The position numbers were made by a program, and so were the translations under genes. DNA of 55,947 nucleotides from Myxococcota bacterium (GTDB lineage Bacteria > Myxococcota_A > UBA9160 > UBA4427): assembly GCA_028278345.1 (NCBI GenBank), contig JANQEL010000034.1, forward strand, positions 1 to 55,947, in the 5' to 3' direction. Positions 18,243 through 26,189 of this stretch are shown here, one piece after another (the first letter of the stretch is position 1; every line of letters begins with the position of its first letter). A model generated the notes under the pieces. That model did not search any database. It saw nothing but the letters and a program-made list of their open reading frames with translations, and had not been told where the DNA came from.

Positions 18243-18730
18243 CCACCCGCTATCGATGGATCGAAAGCCCCGTGGGCAAACTCTGGATCGCCTGGAGCAA
18301 AGACGGTCTCGTTTCCCTCGGCTTCGAAGACCAGCCGAAGGGCGCACAGGTCGCAGACGATTGGGTCTACGACGCGAAGCTCTCGTGTCCCGCGATCGAT
18401 CAGCTGCGCGAGTACTTCGCCGGCGAGCGACAGGTCTTCGATCTCCCCCTCGCGCCCGAGGGCACGGCCTTTCAGAAGCGCGTGTGGACGGAACTCGCGA
18501 AGATCCCGTTCGGGGAGACGACCACCTACGGCGAGCTGGCGAAGCGGATCGGCAAACCCACGGCCTCGCGCGCGGTCGGTGCCGCCAACGGACAGAATCG
18601 CATCGCGATCGTGCTGCCCTGCCATCGCGTCGTCGGCGCCAGTGGAAAGCTCACGGGATTCGCGGGTGGGCTCGACAAGAAGGAGAAGCTCCTGCGCTTC
18701 GAGCAGGATCAGCAATGGCTTCCGCTCTGA
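18239..18730 (+). CDS. ogt: Methylated-DNA--protein-cysteine methyltransferase
   Basis: This 163-aa suicide enzyme transfers the methyl group of O6-methylguanine to its own Cys128 in the invariant PCHRV motif. GTAFQKRVW and TTYGELAKRIGKP are the helix-turn-helix DNA-binding segments, and NGQNRIAIVLPCHRV contains the Asn hinge and active site. The ATG overlaps the alkA stop codon (ATGA) and has GGAGG about 8 nt upstream, so it is translationally coupled to the Ada-AlkA fusion. Together they form a compact adaptive-response operon that splits E. coli Ada's two repair functions over two proteins. Confidence 0.96.
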   Translation: MTTRYRWIESPVGKLWIAWSKDGLVSLGFEDQPKGAQVADDWVYDAKLSCPAIDQLREYFAGERQVFDLPLAPEGTAFQKRVWTELAKIPFGETTTYGELAKRIGKPTASRAVGAANGQNRIAIVLPCHRVVGASGKLTGFAGGLDKKEKLLRFEQDQQWLPL

Positions 18731-18737
18731 CCCCGAC

Positions 18738-19799
18738 CTACCGGCTGTCGATCTTCAGCCGGCTCTTCGCGAGGGGTAGCGCGACCCAATCACCGTCCTG
18801 CGCGAACGATTCGTGGAAGCCCAGCGCGATCTCGAGGGCCTTGTAGCCCTCTTCGAGGGCGTTCACGCTGGGCGTGCCGTGTTCGAGACCGGCGACGAGG
18901 TCGCTCACCGGCGTGGCGACGCGCTTTCGCAGGGGCTTGCCGAGTGCGGTCGCGGGATCGACGTGCGCGAGATCTTCGAAGTCGGTCGCGTACGCCGCCG
19001 GCCCCGGTTGCAGGAACGTCAGGGGCGTGCTGTTGCCGAGACGAATCGCGCCTTCGCTCCCGTGCAGTTCGAACTCGAAGGCGAAGTAGCGCTTTGCGCA
19101 ACCGACGATCGTCCCCGTTGCACCGTTCTCGAAGCGAAGCGTGCCGCTCCCCCCGACGTCTTCGAGCTTCCCGCGGCCTCGGGCGGCTTCGTGGGAGAGG
19201 CCCTCGCGGTCGGGCTCACCACGCACGGCGGTCACCTCGCCGTAAAGGAAGCGCATCACATCGAAGGCGTGGGTGCCCGTGTGGATGAGGTTGCCCGAGA
19301 AGGTCGCGATGATCGCTTCCGGCTCGCCGATCGCACCGGCGCGGACGAGATCGCGCGCGGCGATGTACTTCGGGCTCCAACGGCGGGGATGGTTCACCAC
19401 CGCGACGACATCGTGCTTGCGAGCGAGGCGCACCATCGATCGCGCCTCACGCAGACTCGTGGCGATCGCCTTCTCGACCCAGATCGCCTTCACCCCGGCC
19501 TCGACGCAGTGCTTGAACATGCGGCTGCGCTCGGGGGCATAGGCGGTGAGGCTCACGATGTCGGGGCGCTCGCGCTCGAGCATCTCGCGGTAGTCGCGAT
19601 ACACCGGCTTCACCCGCCACTGCCGGCGAAAGGCGTCGCGACGTTCGGCGTCGACGTCCGCCCCGGCCACCACGCGAACCTTGCGGCTGCGCCGGTAGTG
19701 CCCCATGTGGGTGGCGGGTTTGCGGCGCAGGGGATCGGCTTCCAGCAGCCCCGCCGTACGGCCGCAGCCGATCACCGCACTGGTATAACGCGCCGCCAA
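18738..19799 (-). CDS. Gfo/Idh/MocA family oxidoreductase
   Basis: This 353-aa NAD(P)-dependent dehydrogenase has an N-terminal Rossmann domain opening with AVIGCGRTAG and a C-terminal Gfo/Idh/MocA alpha/beta domain (about 140-330). The usual EKP motif is WVEKAIA, so the catalytic-site Lys is retained but Pro is lost. The segment HTGTHAFDVMRFL is the conserved His-containing helix. Members act on sugars, inositols or amino sugars; the substrate here is unknown. The start is TTG at 19799, supported by a GGAGG eight bases upstream. It ends 8 bp from ogt in convergent orientation, with no clear functional partner. Confidence 0.9.
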   Translation of the reverse strand: MAARYTSAVIGCGRTAGLLEADPLRRKPATHMGHYRRSRKVRVVAGADVDAERRDAFRRQWRVKPVYRDYREMLERERPDIVSLTAYAPERSRMFKHCVEAGVKAIWVEKAIATSLREARSMVRLARKHDVVAVVNHPRRWSPKYIAARDLVRAGAIGEPEAIIATFSGNLIHTGTHAFDVMRFLYGEVTAVRGEPDREGLSHEAARGRGKLEDVGGSGTLRFENGATGTIVGCAKRYFAFEFELHGSEGAIRLGNSTPLTFLQPGPAAYATDFEDLAHVDPATALGKPLRKRVATPVSDLVAGLEHGTPSVNALEEGYKALEIALGFHESFAQDGDWVALPLAKSRLKIDSR

Positions 19800-19949
19800 C
19801 GTCGCCCCTCCAGGAAACCCGTTCGAACGAGGGGGAGATCGGCGCGTCGGGACTCTCGGTTGAAAGGGCGGGACGGAACGCGCGGGCGTTCGAGTCGAAA
19901 ACGCCTTCGACTCGGCAGAACCCCTGAGCAGCCGACCCGCAACTGCCGA

Positions 19950-20384
19950 CTACGAAGCCTCGGGATCCAGGATCTGACGCAGGATCGTTCCCTGGTCGAA
20001 GTAGACGCGCTCGCAGACGATCTTGTCGTCTTCGAAGATGAAGAAGGCCGTCATGCGGCAGCGGAACTCCCGCCCCGTCGGTTCGATCGGGCCGAGCTTT
20101 CCCTCGAAGGTGCCGAGCAGCCAGAACTCCGTGATCACCGCGTCGTCGGCGTGGCGCAGGGAGATGATCTCGTTGCGCTGATCGGGAAAGGCGGTGCGCG
20201 ACTGCTTGAAGTAGTTGCGCACCTCCTCCTCGCCGTCGTGCACCCGATCGGTTCCGATCAGCTCGTAGCGGGGGTGGGAGAAGGTGCTGATCGTGGTGTC
20301 GAAATCGTGAACGTTCTCCGACTCCATGTGGACGCGCACGACTTCTTCGCGCTTCGCTCGCAGGGCCTCGTCCGGGATCGACAT
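19950..20384 (-). CDS. NTF2-like / SnoaL-type protein
   Basis: This 144-aa protein has an alpha+beta cone fold typical of SnoaL-like ester cyclases and isomerases: helix-rich start (VRVHMESENVHDFDTTI), FPDQRNEII in the middle and EFRCRMTAFFIFEDDKIV strands at the end. No definite catalytic set can be assigned. Its ATG overlaps the stop of the tandem GST-N gene by one base (TGATG), so it is the last gene of a VOC-LLM-GST-NTF2 operon. Confidence 0.85.
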   Translation of the reverse strand: MSIPDEALRAKREEVVRVHMESENVHDFDTTISTFSHPRYELIGTDRVHDGEEEVRNYFKQSRTAFPDQRNEIISLRHADDAVITEFWLLGTFEGKLGPIEPTGREFRCRMTAFFIFEDDKIVCERVYFDQGTILRQILDPEAS

Positions 20385-21082
20385 CAGACCGCGTACTCTT
20401 CCATCAGATACTGCACGATGTGCTCCGACTCGAAGAGTTCGGTACCGGTGTTCGGATCGTGGAGCCAGGGCACCATCATCTTGCCCGAGCGCTTCTCGAA
20501 CGCTTCGCGCGAGGGGCTCCCCTTCGCCACGTTGCGCAGCACGTAGGGCAGCTCGAGTGCGCAGAGGGTCTCGCGCACGATGCGGCAGAAGGGCGACGCC
20601 TCGAAGCTCGCCAGTTCCAGCGGCTGGGCCGGTGCGCGAGACTCGATCACGCGCGAGCCGCCGAGACCGCGCGGCAGCCCCGAGAGCACCGAGGAGACGT
20701 CGGTGAGCGGCCCCATCCCGAGCATCAGCGGCACACCGCCATCGCCGTATTGCTCGAAGAGGTACTTCACGATGTCGTCGGACTCGAACATCTCGACGCC
20801 GGTGTTCGGATCGATCAGATAGGGAAAGAGCTCCTTGCCCCCGCGCTTGCGCACCTCGGGGCGAAAGCGTTCGCCTCCCTTGGGGCACGGGTAGATGCGC
20901 GCGGAGAGGTCGAGGGTGCTCATCGCCTCGCGCACCTTGCGACAGAACGGGCAGGCTTCGAATTCGTATAGTTCGAGCAATTGCTGCGGGCGCGGGCCGA
21001 GCGGGCCAACGCCGCCGCCGGTGCCGAGGCGCCCGACGGAGGTGATGATCGAAGTCGAGACGTCGACGAGGCGGCCGATCAT
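20384..21082 (-). CDS. Tandem glutathione S-transferase N-domain (glutaredoxin-like) protein
   Basis: This 232-aa protein is built from two copies of a thioredoxin-fold GST-N/glutaredoxin-like domain. Copy 1 (about 33-115) carries LYEFEACPFCRKVRE with the CPFC redox pair C44/C47. Copy 2 (about 152-230) carries ASFEASPFCRIVRE, where the first Cys is Ser163 and only C166 remains. Both end in a matching DPNTG...MFES/LFES..IV.YL block, so the protein arose by internal duplication. No C-terminal helical GST domain is present. A GGGGAAG Shine-Dalgarno precedes the ATG. It lies 18 bp after the LLM oxidoreductase gene and overlaps the NTF2 gene. Confidence 0.88.
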   Translation of the reverse strand: MIGRLVDVSTSIITSVGRLGTGGGVGPLGPRPQQLLELYEFEACPFCRKVREAMSTLDLSARIYPCPKGGERFRPEVRKRGGKELFPYLIDPNTGVEMFESDDIVKYLFEQYGDGGVPLMLGMGPLTDVSSVLSGLPRGLGGSRVIESRAPAQPLELASFEASPFCRIVRETLCALELPYVLRNVAKGSPSREAFEKRSGKMMVPWLHDPNTGTELFESEHIVQYLMEEYAV

Positions 21083-21100
21083 GCTCTTCCCCTTCTGGTA

Positions 21101-21985
21101 CTAGCCGCGCTTCGCGATCAGCTCGCTCAAGCGGTCGATGTCCGCAGTATCGCACGTCGTCGGCACGAGGTAGGTCTCTTCGACCCCGAGTTCGGCCATC
21201 CAGTCGAGGGATTCGTTGATCTTGTCGGGGGTGGTGCGATCCATCGCCTTGGCCATGGCCTTGCCCATCTCGGGGCTCAGGATCTTCAGATACTCGTAGA
21301 CGTAGTTCTGGGTGCGCGCCTGGGCGTCGTCCGCCAGCGAGCACCAGAAGCCCGCGAAGCGCCCGAAGGGCTGGTCGCGCCCGGCGTCCTGCCAGGCGGC
21401 GTCGCCCTGTACGATCATTCGCTCGATCTCGGCCTTCTGTCCGTTGCCCGACCACATGTAGAGGCCGTCCGCCCACTCGGCGGCGCGGCGGGTGGCCTTC
21501 GGGCCCATCGTGCCCGCGAGGATCGGCGGGCCGCCGGGCTGCACGGGAGGCGGACCGATCACGTCCCCGCCCTCGAGCACGGGTTCGCCGCGCCACACGC
21601 TCTTCATCACGGCGATCTGTTCGTCCATGCGCTGATGCCGGCGCTCGAACGACGCCCCCACGGCCTCGTAGTCCATCGGCCGACCGCCCACGCCCACCGT
21701 CACCGTCACGCGACCGCCGCTGATCACATCGAGGGTCGCGATCTCCTTCGCGGCCCACACGGCGTTGTGCATCGGCAGGACGTAGAGGGAGGGAACGATG
21801 CGCACGCGTTCGGTCACGGCGGCCGCGGCACCGAGGGTCGTCGTCATCTCGATCGTGCCGCTGTGGATGCGTTCGCCGCAGGTCAGGCTGTTGAAGGGGC
21901 CCTGATCGATCGCGCGCATCCAGTGCAGCAGGACAACGCGATCGAGTTCGGGCTCCATGTAGGGGAGGCAGACGCCAACTTTCAT
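21101..21985 (-). CDS. LLM-class (luciferase-like, probably F420-dependent) oxidoreductase
   Basis: This 294-aa TIM-barrel protein belongs to the bacterial luciferase-like superfamily. It opens MKVGVCLPYMEP, has the family block TERVRIVPSLYVLPMHN.VWAAKEIATLD, then GGRVTVTVGVGGRP and PPILAGTMGPKATRRAAEWADG. This pattern fits F420-dependent members better than FMN two-component monooxygenases, but the cofactor is inferred and no F420 biosynthesis gene is in the window. AGGA precedes the ATG. It is the second gene of the VOC-LLM-GST-NTF2 operon, 27 bp after VOC. Confidence 0.9.
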   Translation of the reverse strand: MKVGVCLPYMEPELDRVVLLHWMRAIDQGPFNSLTCGERIHSGTIEMTTTLGAAAAVTERVRIVPSLYVLPMHNAVWAAKEIATLDVISGGRVTVTVGVGGRPMDYEAVGASFERRHQRMDEQIAVMKSVWRGEPVLEGGDVIGPPPVQPGGPPILAGTMGPKATRRAAEWADGLYMWSGNGQKAEIERMIVQGDAAWQDAGRDQPFGRFAGFWCSLADDAQARTQNYVYEYLKILSPEMGKAMAKAMDRTTPDKINESLDWMAELGVEETYLVPTTCDTADIDRLSELIAKRG

Positions 21986-22012
21986 CTGGGGAATCCTTCG
22001 CGGAAATGGGTT

Positions 22013-22474
22013 CTAGCTGGAGAAGTCGACCGCGCTCGGGCTGTCGGGGTTGTGCTCGAGCAACTCGATCACGTTGCCGAAGGGGTCGCGGCCATACACC
22101 CAGCGCCCCGGGGCCTCGCCATTGGGTTCGGTGTTGAAGACGACACCGGCTTCGCGGAGGGTCTCGTAATCCTTTTCGTACTCGTCGGCGGCGAGACAGA
22201 TGTGGGTGATGCCGTGCTTGTTCACCGGGCGCTTCTCGTCTCCGGCCGGCACGTCGTCACCGGTGAATTCGAAGACCTCGATGCAAGAGTTGCCCTTCCG
22301 CAGCATCGCAACCTTGTAGCCCGCCTCTTCGAGATCCATCGCGCGCGTCATCATGTCCATCGAAGGCAATTCGATGTCCATCACGACTTCGAAGCCGAGC
22401 TTGTCGCGGTAGAACGCCAGGGCTTCGTCCATGCTGGGGACGGAGATTGCGGGGTGGTGCACGCCGAGGATCAT
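22013..22474 (-). CDS. VOC / glyoxalase-superfamily metalloprotein
   Basis: This 153-aa protein has two beta-alpha-beta-beta-beta modules of the vicinal-oxygen-chelate fold. Candidate metal ligands are in VHHPAISV, NSCIEVFEF, GITHICLAA and GNVIELLE, i.e. the His/Glu/His/Glu arrangement of glyoxalase I, epimerases and extradiol dioxygenases. The start was set at the ATG at 22474 because GGAG lies at the right spacing; an ATG four codons upstream lacks one. It is the first gene of a four-gene operon and divergent from a nitroreductase gene across about 135 bp that must hold both promoters. Confidence 0.9.
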   Translation of the reverse strand: MILGVHHPAISVPSMDEALAFYRDKLGFEVVMDIELPSMDMMTRAMDLEEAGYKVAMLRKGNSCIEVFEFTGDDVPAGDEKRPVNKHGITHICLAADEYEKDYETLREAGVVFNTEPNGEAPGRWVYGRDPFGNVIELLEHNPDSPSAVDFSS

Positions 22475-22608
22475 GGGGGACTCCATCGTGTCTATTGTCT
22501 TGGGGACTCTGGGGGATGCGGCCCGAAGCCAGAAGGTAGGGTCTCGACCGCGTCCCGGGGAGACGTTCGGTGGTATGGTGTGCCGCCGCCCGCGGAGGAC
22601 TTCCACTC

Positions 22609-23307
22609 GTGTCTGAATTCACCGTCGAACCCACAGCCAGCGTGAGCGACGCCATCGCAACGCGCCGTTCGGTACGCGCCTTTCTCCCCGATCCTGTTCC
22701 CGAGGAAGTCGTGCGCGAGATCCTCTCCACGGCCTCCCGCTCGGCCTCGGGCGGCAACCTGCAACCGTGGAAAGTGCACGTGCTGGCCGGGGAGGCGCGC
22801 GATCGCTTCGTCGCCACCGTGGCCGAGCGCATGAAGGAAACCCCCTTCGGCGAGGGTCCCGAATACGACATCTACCCCCACGACCTGCAGGAGCCGTACC
22901 GCGGGCGACGCGGGCAGGTGGCCAAGGAGATGTACGCCACGGTCGGCATCGCGCGCGACGACAGCGAGGCCCGCACGAAGCAGATGGCGCGCAACTTCGA
23001 GTTCTTCGGCGCCCCCGTCGGCATGTTCATCAGCATCGCGAGCTTCATGGGGCCGCCGCAGTACTCGGATCTCGGCATCTTCGTGCAGAGCATCATGTTG
23101 CTCGCGCGCGAACGCGGGCTTCACACCTGCCCCCAGGAAGCGTGGTCGATGTGGGGCAAGACGATCCGCGAGTTCACGGGCATCCCCGCCGATGACGTGG
23201 TCTTCTGCGGGGTGTCGCTCGGCTACGCGGATCCCGATGCACCGATCAACCAGCTCTACACCGAACGGGCCGGCGTCGACGAGTTCGCGAGCTTCGACGG
23301 CTTCTAG
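22609..23307 (+). CDS. Nitroreductase family flavoprotein
   Basis: This 232-aa FMN-dependent reductase starts with GTG at 22609, with GGAGG eleven bases upstream. Family blocks are IATRRSVRAFLPDPVPEE (the phosphate-binding RRSVR), ASRSASGGNLQPWKVHVL and a C-terminal FCGVSLGYADPDAPIN. Such enzymes reduce nitroaromatics, quinones or enones with NAD(P)H. Its position opposite the VOC-LLM-GST operon suggests a shared xenobiotic or quinone context. Its stop codon overlaps the convergent glycosyltransferase-methyltransferase stop within CTAG. Confidence 0.92.
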   Translation: MSEFTVEPTASVSDAIATRRSVRAFLPDPVPEEVVREILSTASRSASGGNLQPWKVHVLAGEARDRFVATVAERMKETPFGEGPEYDIYPHDLQEPYRGRRGQVAKEMYATVGIARDDSEARTKQMARNFEFFGAPVGMFISIASFMGPPQYSDLGIFVQSIMLLARERGLHTCPQEAWSMWGKTIREFTGIPADDVVFCGVSLGYADPDAPINQLYTERAGVDEFASFDGF

Positions 23308-24860
23308 CCGCGGAACTCGTCGTCGGGAACGGGGACGATCTCGGCGTTGGGGCCGAGTTGTTCGCGGGTGCTCAGGATCTGCTGCACGCCCGGCAGCGGG
23401 CGGCAGGTGACGAGGTACTGGAACGCGAAGGCGCTCGGCCAGATGCGCGCGAGCCCGTTCGTGATGTGCTGCAGGAAGCGACCGAGCGCGCCGCCGATCA
23501 CCGCCTCCCACGGCACACCCACGGGCAGCGTCTCCTCGATCACGTAGCCGCAGTCGGCCAGCGTCCGCCGGAGCGACGGGCGATTCCACAGGCGGCGGTG
23601 CTGGATGTCGAGGATGCCGCGGTCGGTGTAGTTGAAGCGACCAAAGAGAAGCGCGATCCGATTCGAGATGAAGGCGACGTTCGGCGTCACCACGACGACC
23701 AGCGGCGCTTCGACCCCGGGGCGCAGGGCGCGCGAGTGGTTGCGCAGGTCCAGCAGGAGCTGCTCGGGCGCCGAGAGCTCCTCGATCACGTCGACCAGCA
23801 GCACCATGTCGCTGTCGAAGGCATCGAAGGGCAGAGGTTCGCCAAGATCCGCCTTTTCGAAGCGATCGACACTGCCCGCCGGCGGCTCGACGAGATCGAC
23901 CCCCGTCACCTCGATGCCGCGCTCGCGACATTCGCGCGCAAGCACGCCGCTGCCGCAGCCGAGATCGACGATGCGCTGCGGCTGGTGGGCTTCCACGACT
24001 TCGAGGGCGCGCACGTGGGCGGTATCCATCCCGTGCAACTGATAGTGCCCCGACCCCTTCTCGAGATCGCGGTACTTCATCGAACACAGGAGCCCGGTGC
24101 GGTGAGCGCGGTAGCGGATCGTTTCGCGCAACACGTCGGTGCCGTACTGCACGCCGTCGACGTTGCAGTCTTCGTCGCCGTAGAACGTCGGGATGTCGAA
24201 CTCTTCGATGCGAGCGCCGATGTTGGCCGCCTGCAGGAGCATCTCGGTGTCGAAGTGATACTCGTTGGTATTGATCTCGAAGGGCACCCGGCGAAGGAAG
24301 GCCGAGGAGTAGGCGCGATAACCCGTGTGGTACTCGGTGAGGTCCAGGCCCGTGAGCTTGTTCTGGAACCAGGTGAGCCCGACGTTGGCCACGACCTTGT
24401 AGAGAGGCATGCCCCCGGCGCGCGCGCTCTTGATGTTGCCCATCCGCGTGCCGAGTACGACCGCGGCTCCCGTGCGCTCCCAGATGTCGATGAACTGGGG
24501 CAGCAGCTCCGGCGCGTACTGCCCATCGCCGTGCAGCAGGATCGTGAAGTCGAAGCCGGCTTCGAGGGCGTAGCGGTAGCCGAGCTTCTGATTGCCGCCG
24601 TAGCGCTGGTTGACGGGGTTGCGCGCCACCGAGACGTTGTGGATCTCGCGCGCATCGACCCAGTGCTGCAGCACCTCGGCGGTGGCGTCGCCTCCCGCGT
24701 CGTCGATCACCAGGAACTGGATCCGATCGTTGTTGAAGAGCTCTTCGGGAACCCGCTCGAAGAGACTCTCGATCAGACGCTCGTGCTGGTAGGCGACGAC
24801 GAAGATCAGGATGCGCGACGCCCGGCGGTCGTCGATTTCCGACTGTGTTTCTTCAATCAT
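23304..24860 (-). CDS. Fused family-2 glycosyltransferase and SAM-dependent methyltransferase
   Basis: This 518-aa protein has two catalytic modules. Residues about 15-260 form a GT-A fold glycosyltransferase of the DPM1/polyprenyl-phosphate type, with VVAY...FLVIDDAGGD, the acidic metal motif LHGDGQY (109-115) and the acceptor-side YHTGYRAYS. Residues about 285-440 form a class I methyltransferase with motif I IVDLGCGSGVLA and post-motif VTGVDLVEP. A C-terminal tail (about 440-518) is Trp/Phe-rich and may contact the membrane. It probably makes and methylates a glycolipid or glycan; the substrates are unknown. The ATG at 24860 was preferred over a TTG three codons upstream. Confidence 0.9.
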   Translation of the reverse strand: MIEETQSEIDDRRASRILIFVVAYQHERLIESLFERVPEELFNNDRIQFLVIDDAGGDATAEVLQHWVDAREIHNVSVARNPVNQRYGGNQKLGYRYALEAGFDFTILLHGDGQYAPELLPQFIDIWERTGAAVVLGTRMGNIKSARAGGMPLYKVVANVGLTWFQNKLTGLDLTEYHTGYRAYSSAFLRRVPFEINTNEYHFDTEMLLQAANIGARIEEFDIPTFYGDEDCNVDGVQYGTDVLRETIRYRAHRTGLLCSMKYRDLEKGSGHYQLHGMDTAHVRALEVVEAHQPQRIVDLGCGSGVLARECRERGIEVTGVDLVEPPAGSVDRFEKADLGEPLPFDAFDSDMVLLVDVIEELSAPEQLLLDLRNHSRALRPGVEAPLVVVVTPNVAFISNRIALLFGRFNYTDRGILDIQHRRLWNRPSLRRTLADCGYVIEETLPVGVPWEAVIGGALGRFLQHITNGLARIWPSAFAFQYLVTCRPLPGVQQILSTREQLGPNAEIVPVPDDEFRG

Positions 24861-24911
24861 GCGAACCAACCATGCGACTCAGCGACCCGACTCGACTACG
24901 CGATTCCACTG

Positions 24912-24961
24912 AATCGGCCGTGAACGGGCCGATTGTAAGTCACAATCCGGGGCGGAGCCCC
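24912..24961. promoter_or_regulatory. Two inverted repeats in a divergent intergenic region
   Basis: AATCGGCC (24912-24919) pairs perfectly with GGCCGATT (24927-24934) around a 7-nt loop, and GGGGC-gga-GCCCC (24949-24961) follows. They lie between the divergent GT-methyltransferase (start 24860) and thioesterase (start 25067) genes, where no transcript should end. They may be operator sites or a dispersed palindromic repeat; only one copy is in the window. Confidence 0.4.
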
Positions 24962-25066
24962 CAGACCCCTTTACCGCGCAGCTCACGCGCAAGAGGGCTT
25001 CAGGCGCGTGATAGAATGCCGCGCCCCAGCCGCGCCCTGTGCAGTGCACGATTCGATGGAGATCCC

Positions 25067-25423
25067 GTGGCCGAACACATCATGGACCTGATGAAACCCG
25101 AGATCCGCAGGATCGAAGGCGGCGAGAGCGAGCTGCACTTCGATCTGACGGGTCGCAAGGAGCTCACGATCCCCACCGGTGTCGTGCAGGGGGGCATCGT
25201 CGCGGTGATGCTCGACATGGCCATGGCGATGGCGGCCGAGGGCGGGATCACGACCGCTTCCCTGCAATACGAGATCCTCCGGCCGGTGATGCCCGCCGCA
25301 CTCGAAGTGCGGGGCCGCATCGTGCGTCAGGGAAGGCGCATCACCTTTGCCGAAGCGGTAATCGAGAACGCCGAGGGCGAGATCGTCGCCAAGGGTACCC
25401 AGACGGGGATCTCGATGACATGA
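25067..25423 (+). CDS. PaaI-type hotdog thioesterase
   Basis: This 118-aa hotdog-fold protein shows the family GVVQGGIVAVMLDMAMAMAA helix (normally V.HGG...LD.A), where the usual His of HGG is Gln. TTASLQYEILRPV is the strand lining the substrate pocket and GKG(T)QT the C-terminal strand. It probably hydrolyses aromatic or short acyl-CoA thioesters. The start is GTG at 25067 with GGAGA upstream; an ATG at 25082 is the alternative. Its TGA overlaps the ATG of the following O-methyltransferase (ATGA). Confidence 0.88.
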   Translation: MAEHIMDLMKPEIRRIEGGESELHFDLTGRKELTIPTGVVQGGIVAVMLDMAMAMAAEGGITTASLQYEILRPVMPAALEVRGRIVRQGRRITFAEAVIENAEGEIVAKGTQTGISMT

Positions 25424-26088
25424 CGCCGGACCGCTGGGAAGAAGTCGATCGCTACCTGGAAGCCGCCCTCGTCACGGAAACGCCGGCCCTGACCCTCGCG
25501 CGCGAAGCCGCCGCCCGGAAGGGCCTGCCGGACCATCAGGTCGCGGCGAACCAGGGCGCCCTGCTGATGATGTTGGCCGGCACGATCGCTGCGCGACGCA
25601 TCCTCGAGGTCGGCACCCTGGGTGGCTACAGCACCCTGTGGCTCGCGCGCGCCCTTCCACACGACGGCGCGATCGACACCCTGGAAGTCGACTCCGAACG
25701 CGCGGCCTTCGCGCGCGAGATCTTCGCGGAGGCGGGAGCCAGCCGATCCATCGCCGTCCACGAGGGCGACGCACGCGAGACCCTGACGCGCTTCCAGACG
25801 GCCGGTCGCGAGAAGTACGACTTCGTCTTCATCGACGCCGACAAACCCAGCAACCCCCACTATCTCGAAGCCGCCCTCGCGCTCTCCCACCCGGGATCGT
25901 TGATCGTGGTCGACAACGTGGTGCGCGACGGGAAGGTCGCCGACGCTGCGAGCGATGACGCCAATGTGAAGGGCGTGCGCGAGATGTTCGAGATGATTCG
26001 TCGCGACCCGCGCCTCGAAGCCACGGCGTTGCAGACCGTGGGAAGCAAGGGCTGGGACGGCTTCGCGCTGATGCGCGTCGTCGCTTGA
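25420..26088 (+). CDS. Class I SAM-dependent O-methyltransferase (CCoAOMT/COMT-like)
   Basis: This 222-aa methyltransferase shows motif I ILEVGTLGGYSTLWLA, an acidic SAM ribose-binding ...EVDSERAAFA, and YDFVFIDADKPSN, the metal-binding DAD(K) motif of cation-dependent O-methyltransferases acting on catechols or caffeoyl-CoA. It is translationally coupled to the thioesterase gene (ATGA). A second, homologous O-methyltransferase gene begins 101 bp downstream, and the pair look like an old duplication. Confidence 0.93.
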   Translation: MTPDRWEEVDRYLEAALVTETPALTLAREAAARKGLPDHQVAANQGALLMMLAGTIAARRILEVGTLGGYSTLWLARALPHDGAIDTLEVDSERAAFAREIFAEAGASRSIAVHEGDARETLTRFQTAGREKYDFVFIDADKPSNPHYLEAALALSHPGSLIVVDNVVRDGKVADAASDDANVKGVREMFEMIRRDPRLEATALQTVGSKGWDGFALMRVVA

Positions 26089-26189
26089 CGGCGGCGGGCG
26101 AGCCCCGCGGACGCGCCCTACCCTCGTCGACACGCGGCGACATTCGCCAACAACCCCCGCCCCCACTCTCCGCGCCCCGGAGCCTTTCG

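Noticed and set aside
18813..20546. 577-codon plus-strand frame
   Set aside because: Antisense to the Gfo/Idh/MocA and NTF2-like genes, both with clear family motifs.
20981..22645. 554-codon plus-strand frame
   Set aside because: Antisense to LLM and VOC genes, with no domain of its own.
23358..24923. 521-codon plus-strand frame
   Set aside because: Antisense to the GT-methyltransferase gene.
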